A stretch of 64,000 nt of DNA from Flaveria trinervia (taxonomy: Eukaryota; Streptophyta; Magnoliopsida; Asterales; Asteraceae): the NCBI GenBank assembly GCA_025506515.1, contig CM046454.1, forward strand, positions 64,058,114 to 64,122,113. Direction: 5' to 3'. Below the pieces are notes generated by a model. That model was given only the letters and a program-made list of their open reading frames with translations, was not told where the DNA came from and did not search any database. Shown one piece after another: positions 1-11,999 of this stretch. The position numbers and the translations under genes are program-made. Positions within the stretch are counted from its first letter, which is position 1; each line of letters starts with the position of its first letter.

Positions 1-163
1 ATAGATATGCGTATAATATATAGATATACGTATATATATAGATATACGTATATATATATATACGTATATATATAGATATACGTATATATATATACGTATA
101 TATATAGATATACGATATATATATATATATACGTATATAATATACGTATATATATATATATAC

Positions 164-207
<44 letters not shown>

Positions 208-285
208 GTATATATATATATAGATATCTATATATATACATATATATATAAATACGTATATATATGCATATATATATATATATAT

Positions 286-317
<32 letters not shown>

Positions 318-603
318 ATTATATATATATACGTATATATATACGTATATATTATATAATATATATATATATTACGTATATATATATATATACGTATATA
401 TATATATATATACATAATATATATACGTATATATATACATATATATATATAATACGTATATATCGTATATATATACGTATATATATATATATATTACATA
501 TATATATATACGTATATATATATATATACGTATATATATTATATATACATATATATATATACGTATATATATACATATATATATATAAATACGTATATAT
601 ACG

Positions 604-649
<46 letters not shown>

Positions 650-713
650 ACACACACACGTATATAGATAAATATATATATATACGTATATATATATACA
701 TATATCTATATAC

Positions 714-759
<46 letters not shown>

Positions 760-850
760 GTATATCTATATACGTATATATATATATATATATACGTATA
801 TAGATATACGTATATATATATCGTATATATATATATATACGTATATATAT
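1..850. repeat. AT-rich microsatellite (TA)n / TATACG
   Basis: Almost the entire stretch is alternating TA interrupted by CG dinucleotides, giving TATACG and TATAGATATACG units. Open frames through it translate to monotonous Tyr-Ile-Tyr and are artefacts of the repeat. The window starts inside the array, so its full size is unknown. Confidence 0.95.
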
Positions 851-2689
851 ATTTTAATATGTCAAATTTTTATATATTAACTAGTTACAATTTATTTTCT
901 AGAATTATTACAACTTGAATAAACTATAACAAACACCTACGGATTCTTAAAATTCACCAAAATTAATCAGAATCCATATTTAAATTCATATTATCTTATT
1001 AATTCCTGGGGAATTAATTCATAAAAGAACCATTTTTATGATTTTTACCATTTTGAAAATAATTAGTAAAAATATCAAAAAACCGTAAAATTTCCCAACT
1101 ATATTCAGACTATCCTAATCAAGATATAACATTTTGTGTAAATTTTTCATGATTTATCTTATAACTTAAATATTTTTCTCAATTTTGAATTACAAATTCT
1201 TCTGAAATATGTAACTCGAGCATAACTACGAATTAGATCATGAAATTTATTCTATAGGTCCTATAAAACATAAGAATCATCATATAATGTTTCCAGCTTT
1301 TTACCAGATTCGGTTCTTCCGATTGATAATTTTCGATTAATAAATTAAATAAATCATATAAATTATTTTACCCATCGTAATCATACCAATTTTTGCAGAA
1401 TGTTACTTTTTAATATTTTTATCAAGTTCAGTCTTTATTCCCACAATTATAGTCATTTAAATAACAAACTAAATTTATCAAGAATTCACATAATTCCAAC
1501 CCTTTATTTGTAACATTTTTGTCTAAATTCTGGGTTTACAATATTTTCCAGATTTTTTAGTCTTTCTTATTGATTTTTGGTAAAGGTGAAGTGTTTGTAA
1601 AGTTTTGTGAAGAACTTAAATGTTTGACCAAAAGGTTGGTTATATGTGTTGTTAAAACCCATATTTATCTTTGTAACTTAGTTAGTCATTGGTTTAAGGA
1701 TGGAACCTTGATTTTGACAGAAGAAGAGGATGAAAAGAAATTGATGATAGCTTCTAGTTCCTAGATGATCCGGTTAAGAATGTCCTCCTTGAGCTTGATC
1801 ACTAGTATGTTGGTTTGAAGGTGATGATTTAGATGGTGTTCTTGATGATGATGTGTGGTGGTTTTAATGGTGTGATATAAGGTCGTGTGTTTAAGGGCAA
1901 AAGTGATAATGGCTGGAGATCTAAGACCTTGTGTCAAAGAGATGAAGGTGGTAGCGGTTGTGGTTTGTGAACCGAGAGAAAAGGAGCCAAGGTTGTTTTT
2001 ATGGTGAGGATAGTGGCGGTTTGTGGTGTGGCTAAGGGTTGATGGTTGTTATATTAGTTATCGGTCAAATGCCATTAATGGGGAATAATCATCACATCTA
2101 GTTTTAGGGTGATGAATAAGCTATACTTAGGAGTTAAGGTGTCAAGCTCTAAACATGCTTGGTGTTCTTAATGGCTAGGTGACGGGCAAAGAAGATTGCT
2201 TAGTATGTGGCCGGTTTAAGAGAGGTTTAAGGAGTTAATGACTTTCTTAGTTCATTAGGTTTAGGATTAGTCATAGGTTTAAGTGTTTAATCAGGTAACT
2301 TAGTTCCATAATAAACCGAGGTTAGGTCTTAGGTGATACTTATGTTGATGTTTAGGTGTTTAAGGTTTGGTTGTTTTTTTTTGTTTTGATACCAAGTTTC
2401 CTTGATGTTATTTTTGGTATTGTGATGTTTAGTTAGGTTGTTTCTCATTTCATTTGATGAATGTTTTGGTGTTATAATGTGAGGTGATTGATTAAATAAT
2501 ATTTATCATAATATATTTAAGCATATGAACTCATGCATACATGAGTTTCTATGCATGCATGCAAGCATGAACACGTAACGCGTACATATATATTAACTAA
2601 AACACATATAATCCATAAGGTTTTAGTCAAATATAGTGTAATATTTGAAAGTTTTCTTAAGGCATAACCTTATCTAACCTTAGTTTTTA
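851..2689. other. Non-coding AT-rich region, possibly a decayed gypsy LTR
   Basis: No gene is supported. A 64-codon open frame at 1570-1764 (+) has no recognisable motif. Around 2520-2580 there is a cluster of ATGCATGC-type palindromes. The region lies immediately downstream, in minus-strand sense, of the gypsy polypurine-like tract near 2705-2712. It could therefore be the 3' LTR of that element, but I cannot find a second LTR copy to compare it with. Confidence 0.35.
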
Positions 2690-3983
2690 GAGTCGTCATA
2701 TTCTCCCCCCATAAAAAAATCCGTCCTGAAATTCATTGGAGAGTAATTCCTAAAGTTGTGAAGAACTTAGCTTGTTACTGACTTCAAATAACTGGGATAT
2801 TTCCTATTGATTTCATCTTCCCTTTCCCATGTAAATTCTGATCCTATCTTTGAATTCCACTTAACCTTTACAATGGGTATTTTGTTTCTCCTTAATCTTT
2901 TGACTTCTTTGTCTATGATGGCTATTGGTTCTTCCATGAAATAAAGTTTCTTATCTATTTTGACTTCTTGGATTTATACTTTTAGTGTCTCGTCTGTTAG
3001 ACATTTTTTTAGGTTAGACACATGGAAAGTGTTATTTACTTCACTTAATTTTTGAGGTAAGTCTAATTTATATGCTACTTATATGCTACAGGATCAATCT
3101 TATCAATGACTTCAAATGGGCCAACATATCTAAAGTTTAACTTACTCCACTTTCCAAATCAAACGATTCCCTTTATGGGTGATACCCTTAGGTATACTTT
3201 ATCTCTAATTTGAAATTCAAATGGCTTTCTTCTTGTGTCGGCATAGCTCTTTTGTCAATCACGGGCCACTTTTAATTTGTTTTTAATTTCAGTGATCTTA
3301 TCAGATGTTTCATGTATAAGTTCAGGTCCGATAAATTGCCTATCTCCTATTTCATTCCAACACAAAGGTGATCTACACTTTCTTCCATACAAAGCTTCAA
3401 ACGGGGTTGTTCCAATACTTGCATGGTAAGTATTATTATAGGAAAATTCTATCAAAGGTAAGTGTGTATCCCAATTACCACCAAAATCCAACAAACAAGC
3501 TCGCAACATATCTTCCAATGTTTGAATTGTTTTCTCATTGTGTTCGTCTATCTAAGGATGGTATGCTGTACTCATATTTATCTATATTCCTAAAGATTTT
3601 TGCAAAGTTCACCAAAATTTAGATGTAAATCTACTACCTTTGTCTCATATAATTAAAATGGGTATTTCATGCCTGGACACAATCTCTTTCATGTAAATTC
3701 TTGCTAACTTTTCCATTTTATAGTCTTCCCTGATTGGCAAGAAGTATGCTGACTTGGCTAATCGATCAACTATAACCCAAATTATGTCATATCCATTTGA
3801 CTTTCTTGGTAGTTTGGTTACAAAATCTATGGTAATTTGGTTCTATTTTCATTCGGGAATTTTTGGTTGTTGCAAATATCCCGAAGGTTTTTGGTATTCA
3901 GCTTTTACTCTTGAACAACTATCACACTTTTCTACAAATTTTCCAACTAATTTCTTCATGCCTGGCCACCAATATTAGCTTCT
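2690..3983 (-). pseudogene. Ty3/gypsy chromovirus integrase C-terminus and chromodomain (3' half of relic)
   Basis: Read on the minus strand, the relic begins with the integrase zinc-region motif YWWPGMKKLVGKF near 3975. It continues through a degraded catalytic core and the intact stretch at 3255-3518, which contains the Ty3/gypsy-typical FSYNNTYHASIGTTPFEALYG. It ends in a chromodomain-like tail with KLRRNKIPIVKVKWNS and FTWERED between about 2770 and 2900. Several in-frame stops and frameshifts show it is dead. A G-rich run at 2705-2712 (minus sense) fits a polypurine tract. This domain order is that of plant chromoviruses of the Tekay type. The relic is cut at 3983 by solo LTR A and resumes at 20884. 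Confidence 0.88.
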
Positions 3984-3988
3984 TAAGT

Positions 3989-4793
3989 TGTAACACCCGG
4001 TTATTTATCTATTTTGAGGTCGATGAAGAAAGAAAAGAAATAAAGTCCAAAGTCGAGGGACCAAACTCGCCAACGAGAAAAAGTGAAATGTGGTGATATG
4101 TGTAGGAGAGGGCAGCCATACTCTCCCCACACACTCACATTTCAACCAAGAAAAGAGAGGAGAAGAGAGAAACGAAGAAAAGAGGAAGAAGTGTTGGTTT
4201 GGGTTGGTTCGAGTGGCCAAAATCGTCGTGTAGCGAGTCAAATCGAAGCTCTTCTCGTTTTGGTCATTTGTGTGAGTTCTAGGACCCCTCCTTTAAATGT
4301 TTTTGAATGATTTGGGGGTGGAAAACATCTGAAAATCGTTTTTTTGAGGGTGTGCATGTTTGACCCGATTGTGTATGTGTATATGTGTGTACGATGCATT
4401 TGAGCCTTGTTTGTGAGCTTGTGTGTGCTTGAATGGTGTTATGGTATGCATCCCTAAGGTTTAGGATGGTCAATTTGGGCTTAGAATGGGTTTAGATGAG
4501 TTTGGAAGTCGAAAATGGCAGATTGGGTTCGGGATGAACTGCATTCTGCATCAGCTAGGGCTAGGGACCGAATGGAGGACATACGCCGAAAGACGTGCGA
4601 TTGAGGTTCATTCGCACGATTGTGAGTCCATTCGCATGATTGGGGCCAATCGCATGGAGGCCATGCAACTGAGGGTCCAGTCGCATAAGTGCTCATCCGC
4701 ATTAGTCCCATTCGCATGAGATCCATCCGCATTAATCCATTCGCACGATTGGGTATTCATTCGCATGAGTGTTCATCCACATTGGTTCATTCA
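3989..4793 (+). mobile_element. Solo LTR A, left segment (gypsy-type, 5' part)
   Basis: The segment begins TGTAACACCCGG at 3989, preceded by the 5-bp duplication taagt (3984-3988). It carries about 800 bp of LTR sequence, including repeated CATTCGCATG-type decamers from 4600 to 4790, and is interrupted at 4793 by solo LTR B. The other end, GGGGCCTTACA, lies at 20878 and is followed by taagt again (20879-20883). With no internal region between them, LTR A is a solo LTR of roughly 2.1 kb, left by recombination of a complete element. It interrupts the gypsy pol relic. Confidence 0.88.
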
Positions 4794-5106
4794 TGTAAGG
4801 CTCCGTTCCCGGGACGCTTATAGCTGGGTTCTCATCGCACATAAAACATATAATTACATTTGTGTTTCATAAATCGCAGCGGAAAACTAAAACAATCTTT
4901 CATTTCCATGTAAATGCTTTTGCAAATTAATACAACATTCATTACAAAATAGCTTGTTCGCATTACAATGCAAAATATTAATCAAAAGAATGCCATCCCA
5001 AAAGAGCTGAGTAGTCGCCCGTGCCATCCTCAGCAACCTTACCTGCCAACTGAAAACACATCAAAGTCAGGTTTGCTGAGTGAGTTCTAGTTTTCGTAAA
5101 ACATAT
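4794..5106 (-). mobile_element. Solo LTR B, segment left of the Sirevirus (LTR 3' end)
   Basis: The segment begins TGTAAGGCTCCGTTCCCGGG on the plus strand, which is the reverse complement of the LTR end seen in LTR A at 20860-20878. LTR B is therefore a family relative inserted in the opposite orientation. The duplication attca lies immediately outside at 4789-4793. The segment is broken at 5106 by the Sirevirus element and continues at 17622. Confidence 0.86.
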
Positions 5107-6030
5107 TGTTAGGATCAGTGATCTATGTTTGATTGATTAGAGAGTATAGCAGCGGAAATCGAGCAATGAATTAGTCAATTCACAAGAACAAAACGATATT
5201 CAATGAAGAACAAAGACGGTTATAGAGAGAGAATTTTTGCAAATATATTTCATTTAATATTCGCTTTCGTGGTAACAGAATGTCACAATTACAATTAGGT
5301 CGACACCTCTTATATAAGAGATGTGACGTCTGCTGATGTCACTTGATAGTGACATCTAACAGATTTATTACAACTGAAACACAACTACTGAAGATGTCAG
5401 AACAGCTGACATCTCCTTACAAAAATGCTAAGTGTTATCAGTTGTTATAACTACTGAAAAACATAAAACTACTGAAACTACAACGACTGAAGAACAAGCT
5501 CTTCAGTCGTTTTACAAAACTACTGAAAGTAAAATATAAAACTACTGATATCACAACTACTGAAGAAGTACTCTTCAGCAGTTGTGACAAACTACTGAAA
5601 CTTCAGTAGTTGGTCTTCAGACTTGAACTTCAGATGTTTCATCAGCTGATGACTTCAGTAGATATCATCATCTGATGTCTTCAGTCTTTGTCTTCAGACG
5701 TTGTACATCAGTTGTTGATCTTCAGCACTTGTAAACTCTTCACTGTTGTACTTCAGTACTTTGGTCTTTCAGCTTCAGCACTTGTGTTCTTCAGCTGTTC
5801 AGCTTCAGTATATGTGTTCTTCAGCTGTTCAGCTTCAGTACTTGTGTTCTTCAGCTGTTGTACTTCAGCACTTTAGTTCTTCAGCTGTTGAAGTCTTCAG
5901 CACTTGATCTTCAGCTGTTGAAGTCTTCAGCACTTGTGAAACTGCTGAAGAAGCTTTCAGCAGTTGTTGTGATACCATGTGGGACTTAGAGGTTTTCTGA
6001 TCTTGGCTCATTGGTTCTTTTGGTCCAACA
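5107..6030 (-). repeat. 3' LTR of Sirevirus S1
   Basis: Starts TGTTAGGATC on the plus strand at 5107 and ends TTGGTCCAACA at 6030. It matches 16704-17621 almost base for base, apart from a handful of one-base indels and substitutions. The middle (5330-5990) is packed with CTTCAG, ACTACTGAA and AGCAGTTGT phrases, a motif family that also fills the internal spacer at 9690-10340. Confidence 0.93.
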
Positions 6031-6044
6031 AACCCCCCTGAACC
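6031..6044 (-). promoter_or_regulatory. Polypurine tract of Sirevirus S1
   Basis: Minus-strand reading is GGTTCAGGGGGGTT, directly abutting the LTR start TGTTGG. This is the expected priming site for plus-strand DNA synthesis. Confidence 0.85.
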
Positions 6045-6059
6045 AATGCAGCCAAAACC

Positions 6060-9000
6060 ACTAATTTATTTATTATCCCACTTATTGTTGGCAGAAAAGT
6101 TGGTCTTTTTCCTTCTTGATCAGTAGAGAAGATGACCCATATAAGCTCCGGCCTGGGAAGAAGTCTGGTATTTGTTTGGCAAGATATGAATGGAACTCTG
6201 TTTTGGGGAACTGGACACAGAATTGTTATCCCATTCATGATCTACTTCTCGTGTATGAGCCTGTAGGATTCTCTGGTGTAGGCTCTGAGAAACATGATTT
6301 GTTCTTCCATGGTCAGGTTCTCGGCTTCACCATCAACAATCCTTCTCGCCCATACAGCTCAGATGTACTTGGCCTGTTTGCCATTTTTGAGCTCAACTGT
6401 TGTAATTTGTCTATATGCAAACTCATCAGGATGATTCCCTTCGAGTAGCAGACTAAGCTCATTCTGTTTGAAGTTCTCAAGCCTCTTGTAGACTAACCCC
6501 TTTTGATAATTCTGTTCTCTAGCATCTTCTGGGGTGGTTGTTTAGTCTCGTAGGCCTTCTTGAAATCTTCGACAATCTCCCAGGTGATACTACAAGGGCC
6601 ACTATGATCTCTTCATCTACGATCCTCTTGACTTGACCCTTGTATCTCGAAGGAATGTCTTTCTTTACAATCCTGTGAGCCACCCTCGGATCAGGCCATA
6701 CTCTCACCCTTTCCTTCTGATATTGAAATGTGTTGGCGAGAGTGTACAATCTCAGAGCTTCTTTCTTCATGCTGATAATTGATGAGGAGGCAGCATAGGT
6801 TTTGTCAATGCTTTTCAGCATTTCATCATGATGAAGCTTTTGCTTCTCCTCTTCTTCAATTTTTACTCTCACAACATCCATCTGTGAGGTGGGAGTGATG
6901 GGCATAGGTTTGGCTTTCGCCAGTGTTAGGACTGCAGACAGAGGCATCCTATCTTCTTCCACATCATCCTCTTCTTCTTCTTCTTCTAGCCTCAACACCC
7001 TTCTCTTCTTCTTCTTAGTGCATCATCGGCTATTGGTTTAGATGGTAAGGGAGTTGGTTTTGTGGGTTGTGATTGTGGTTGTTTGGATTTGAGCTTTGAG
7101 ATTGGTTTGGAGATTTGAGGGGTAGGCTTTTTTTGAGTGGGTGGAAGGGAAGGTTGTTCCAGCATCTTGGTTGTGAGTTTAGCCTTTGTAAGTCTTGCCA
7201 TTTCAAACCTTTTTCCAGCCCCAGCCTCATCAAGGGCTTCAATGATAATCCCCATGTGGAATTGCTCAGACAGACAGATTCTGGTGGCTATAGCCAAAAT
7301 ATTGTCTCTGGTCCACGCGCGAATCTCCATCAAAGATCTTCCTAAGTATTTGGCAATAAAACGAATCATGATCTCCAATCTCTCCTTTTCAAGTGCATCA
7401 TACCCAGCCCATCGGGTTGAATCTCCTCCACTTCCAACCTCCTGATTTCACTATCTAATGTGGCTGTATCAAACCTTGCCTGAAGAGTTGCTCAATGATT
7501 TTATCCATGGATCGGCTGTGTGTATCATCAGCATCTTTTACCAGCTCTTCCAAGGATTTTTCTTCAGCAGTAGGTTGATCATCAGCACTTTTCTTTCGTT
7601 TATAGGTGATCATTTTTTGCTTTTCTTTTTCACCTCTTGGGCCTGCTCTAGGGCCTTCTCATCCTCTGTTCTTTTCCTCTTCTTTTCTTTCACTGCAGCA
7701 GTACTCTCCCTTTTTGGATGCATTGTGGTAGGGGTTTGTACCGCAGAAAGTGTCTTTTGCACAGCAGCATCAATCAATGGTTGTAAAGTTGAGGAAAGCC
7801 TCTCATCAATGGCTTTAGTCACAATGTCAGTGATTATGGGTGTGATGAGAGGGAGGGAATTTTGAAGGACAACAACTATTTGCTCAGGAGGTTCTGTTCT
7901 TGAGAAATAGTGCCAGAAGCAGAGGCAGTGGCTGAGTTGTTGGGAGTGGCTCAGTGTTTGGGAACCTTCAACTGAAGGTGCCATCTGTGGGTTGGTGGAG
8001 GCAGATGGTCTTTCTCCTTGAGAGAGTTGGTCAAGTAGGTTTTGCAGCCTACTGACTTCCTCCTCAAGGATTGTGTTCTGGGCAAGAACATCGTAGAAAA
8101 AGCTCATCATCATCAGCAGAAGCTGAATCACCTGACCTCCTGCTTGGAGCAGGATGTACATGCACTGGTGTAGACCAGTTGTAGCATGTGCCCCTTTGTC
8201 TTGGTACTGGGGACTTCCAGCCTCAGGACTATGTCCATCATCGCTGTTGCCTCCAGTGAGGTCTTAGCGATGTTACCAGCCTCAGACTGATCATGTGCTG
8301 ATGCAGAAGAGGTGGCAGCCTCACTAGATATTCTAATCTCCCTATCTACACCAGGAGATAGAAGTGGTAAACCCCTATGCTGTGGGTTCTCAATTGCACT
8401 TTGGTCCTCCCCCTCAATGGTAGAGGTGTTCCCAGTAGTAAGTGGTATCTGGGGAGGGGGTGAGGAGTGCAATTGAGTCAGCACTTGTGCAACGATCAAT
8501 GTTGGGCTGTGGGGGCGGTTGCATGGGGTGAAGGGATAGAAGCAGTGTGCACCTGGGGAGGAAGTTGCTCTTCAATGGCAATCCCCTCAAGTAAGGAAGA
8601 TCCCATATGTGTGGGTACCCCTTGTGTGGTTGCTGCAGGCTCCTGTTGAGAGGAATCCTGAGCGGCTATGGCTGGAAGAGTCCTGATATCCACTAGGGGG
8701 TTATAACCAGTGGATATATCCTGCGTTTGTGTTGCAGGGGCATCCTCAGGGGACTCATTTCCCTGAGTAGCCGTTTTGGGTTTCTTTTTGGTGGGTTTGG
8801 TGGGGACTTTTGATTTGGAGGTGGTGGCTGTGGGTTCCAGCTGCGTGGGTTTGCGCAGCTTGGCAGCCAATTTGAGTGTGTGGTCAGAGTTGTGCCGGGA
8901 GTATACTTCAGGCAAAACGGCCGTAGCAGGGACTCCCAGGCCAACAAGTCCCTCAGCTTGAAGCTGGTTTGTGATGATGGCCATTATGAACCGTGGATAT

Positions 9001-9585
9001 AATATCCAACGGTTAGCAGTTAGTTTTTGAGCCATATCCTTGAGCTCGGAAAATATTATTTCTGAAAAATTTAAAGGCTGTTGCTCAAGAATAGAATACA
9101 TTACCTGCTGCCACTTCGTAGACATTTGATCCCAAGACGAAGTCTTAGGAGCCAAACATACATTTACCATGTGAAAAATTAGGCGTTCAGCGTCATGGAA
9201 ATGTTTCTTCATTATAGTGGAGGCACTAAGGTTGCCCTGATATCCATGATGGGCAAAGGATAGATCAGTTGTGCCCTTGGGATATCCAGCAGGAGAAATG
9301 GCATCATCCAGATGTAGAGTTTGGCGATTATTTCGGGAGTGATGACCACTTCTTTGTTGTTGACGACCGACCCGAGAGATGGTGTGTTGTTCTCCCCAGT
9401 GGTGATGATGACGTTCATCCAAAACTGTTTGAGGGATTCGGCATGTAGAATGGGATTGAAAGAAATGCCGTTTTGTATTGTGACTGGACCATAAGATCGA
9501 TAGCAGTATCGAACTTAGCCCAGACTGGCAATTTAGTAAGGTAAGCTACACAGTTGTGTCGTGGTTTGATTTGCATGGACGCCAT
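6060..9585 (-). pseudogene. Sirevirus S1 accessory (3') ORF, broken
   Basis: Fragments at 8496-9422, 8128-8499, 7610-8161, 6992-7378 and 6519-6998 lie in succession on the minus strand and belong to one frameshifted reading frame. The most likely start codon is at 9585. The N-terminal part, around residues 60-170 (about 9420-9060), has the pattern VVITPEIIAKL ... HLDDA ... HHGYQGN. This resembles the accessory ORFs of the other two Sireviruses in this window (VQGRTIFITPAIINRHLQLDD and the equivalent at 61011-61445). The middle is Pro/Thr/Gln-rich, with a leucine-heptad segment near 8040-8090 and Lys-rich patches. I see no signal peptide or membrane segment, so an envelope role is not supported. 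It resembles plant transposon proteins of unknown function. Confidence 0.7.
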
Positions 9586-10331
9586 TTAGAAGAGAGAAGT
9601 TTTAGAGAGGAACGTTAGGTTTGAAGAAGATGAAGCTTTGAAGGATTAGGTCAGGGATATTTATAGGGTACGGTTAGAAAACGACTGAAGGATGGTGTTA
9701 GTCATCAGTTTTTAAACGACTGTTGACATGGTATTACCCTTTCAGACGTTGAAACAGCTGAAGTCGTGGTGTTAGGCATCAGTAGTTAGAAAACTACTGA
9801 AAGCCGTGTTTTGACTTCAGATGATGAAACAACTGAGGACTTGATGTTTGTCATCAGTAGTTATGAAACTACTGAAGACAGTGGTTTTGTCATCAATTGT
9901 TGTAAACAGCTGAAGACTTGGTATTAGTCATCAGTAGTTATAAAACTACTGAAGACATGGTTTTGCTTCAGTTGTTTAGAATGAAACAGCAGTTGTTGAA
10001 ACAACTGAAGAGAAAGTTCTCTTCAGTAGTTTTTCATCAATTCATAGCCTTTTAGCTGTTTCATACTGTCCTCAACACTTACTCATCAGACTTTGCATCT
10101 GTTGTTAGGTGTTTCATAGGACGTCAGTACTTATCTGTTTGTACTGATTTCAGTAGTTCTAACTACATCAGTAGTTGTAACTACATCAGTAGTTTGGAAC
10201 AGATAAAGTACTTCAGTACTTGTGAGGCATTTAGCCATCAGTAGTTATAAAACTACTGAAGGTGAAAGGACTCATCAGTACTTATATGTGACATGAGTAC
10301 CAATGATCACTAGTAATTACTACTGAAATCA
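9586..10331. other. Spacer between pol and accessory ORF of S1, filled with CAGTAGTT motifs
   Basis: Non-coding. It carries many copies of CATCAGTAGTT and its partner AACTACTGAA, often as facing pairs able to form short hairpins (for example around 9775-9800, 9860-9885 and 10228-10260). The same motif family dominates the LTRs of this element. Confidence 0.8.
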
Positions 10332-11993
10332 TCAGTAGTTGTCACTTATTCTAGCTGCAGCATACCAAGCCTTAACACAAGGTTTTTGTAAAGTAGAACT
10401 ATCCAAAGGCTTAGTAAAAATATCTGCAAGCTCATCAGCACTAGGCACAAACTTAGGATCAACGACCTTTTTCAAAGCAATCCCGAATAAATGATATCTG
10501 ATCTCTATATGTTTGGTCCTAGAGTGCTGGACTGGATTTTTGACAATACACAGAGCTGAAGCACTATCCATTAATAATGGAGTCTTAGTCTCTGTAATGC
10601 CATAATCCAAAGTTGGTTCTGAAGCAGAGTACCTGAGAGGTGCAACTTGCAGCAGCAATGTACTCGGCCTCAGCAGTTGATGTAGCAACAGATGTTTGTT
10701 TCTTACTCTGCCAAGAATCAAACAATTGCCTCGGATTGACAACCACCAGAAGTTGACTTTCTAGTTAACTTGCACCCTGCATAGTCACTATCTGAAAAAG
10801 CAACTAATTTGCAAGAGTGTCCAGTGGAATACCATAAACCCAGAGATTGTGTACCTTGCAAATATCTAAAGATTCTCTTGACTGCAATCAAATGAGACTC
10901 TTTAGAGCAGCCTGAAATCTAGCACAACACATGTAGCAAACATAATATCTGGTCTAGAATCATTAAATACATCAAGGACCAATCATACATCTGTAAGCGT
11001 TTCATCAACAGCTTTACCTTTCTGATCAGCATCCAGTTGTGTGGTGTTGCACATGGGAGTAGAACAGGGCGTTACAGTTTTGTAAATCAAACTTATTCAA
11101 AGATCTTTTGTATATTTTGACTGATGAATAAAAGTTCCATCAGCCTTTTGTTTGATTTGCAAGCCTAGAAAGAACTGTAATTCTCCCATTGCACTCATTT
11201 CAAACCTCTTTTTCATTAATGTTGTAAAATCATCACACAACTGGGGATCAGAGGATGCAAAAATAATATCCTCAACATAAATCTGAACAAGTAGCTTATG
11301 TTGATCCACCTTCTTAATAACCAAAGTTTTATCAATGGAGCCTCTAGTGAAATTATTCTTAAGAAGAAAAGTAGAGAGTGTCTCATACCAGGCTCTAGGA
11401 GCTTGTTTCAACCCATAAAGAGCCTTATCAAGTTTATACACCCATTCAGGATGTTTTTATTATCCTCAAATCCTGGTGGTTGACACACATAAACTTCTTC
11501 CTTTATTTTACCATATAAAAATGCACTTTTGACATCCATTTGAAAAACTTTAAGATTGTGGAATGCAGCATAGGCTAAGAACAATCTGATTGCCTCTAGT
11601 CTGGCTACAGGGGCAAAGGTTTCATCATAGTCAATACCTTCTTCTTGTGAAAACCCGTACAACCAGTCTAGCCTTGTTCTTAACAATAAGCCCATTTTCA
11701 TCAGTTTTTTCCTAAACACCATTTAGTGCCTATTGCCACACTTACCTGGGGGAAGGAACAAGTTCCCACACTTGCTGTTTCTTGAACTGAAGTAGCTCAA
11801 GCTGCATAGCTTCAACCCATCCATTGTCTCTCAAAGCAACATGGTAGTTCTTTGGCTCTAGCTGACTGATGAAGAGAGCATAGAAGCAGAAGTTAGACAA
11901 TTGACTTCTGGTTGAAACACCAGCATTGATATCACCAATAATCTGAGACATGGGGTGATTCTTCAGTTCTTGATAACAATGAGATATGTGCAA
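10332..11993 (-). pseudogene. Sirevirus S1 reverse transcriptase and RNase H, broken
   Basis: In minus sense, the RT starts in 11742-11993 (NGWVEAMQLELLQFKKQQVWELVP). It continues in 11408-11722 (GFSQEEGIDYDETFAPVARLEAIRLFLAYA) and 11097-11441 (KALYGLKQAPRAWYETL, FEMSAMGELQFFLGLQ). RNase H is in 10332-10950 (ENPVQHSRTKHIEIRYHL-type end). The family reverse transcribes the element RNA and degrades the RNA template. Frameshifts separate every piece. The catalytic YVDD box reads YVED (11268-11279): the first metal-binding Asp is replaced by Glu, so this copy would probably be inactive even with an intact frame. Confidence 0.88.
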
Positions 11994-11999
11994 GTGTTT

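Noticed and set aside
352..701. Open frames of about 100 codons on the minus strand
   Set aside because: Pure Tyr-Ile-Tyr translation of the TA/TATACG microsatellite; no gene.
1570..1764. 64-codon plus-strand frame
   Set aside because: No motif, no gene context, and a length expected by chance.
5688..5876. Plus-strand frame rich in FFSCSAS repeats (also at 17279-17580)
   Set aside because: Translation of the CTTCAG-motif array inside the S1 LTRs, antisense to the element.
6060..9585. Envelope gene of S1
   Set aside because: Sireviruses are said to carry env-like ORFs, but I see no signal peptide or membrane helix; called an accessory ORF of unknown function instead.
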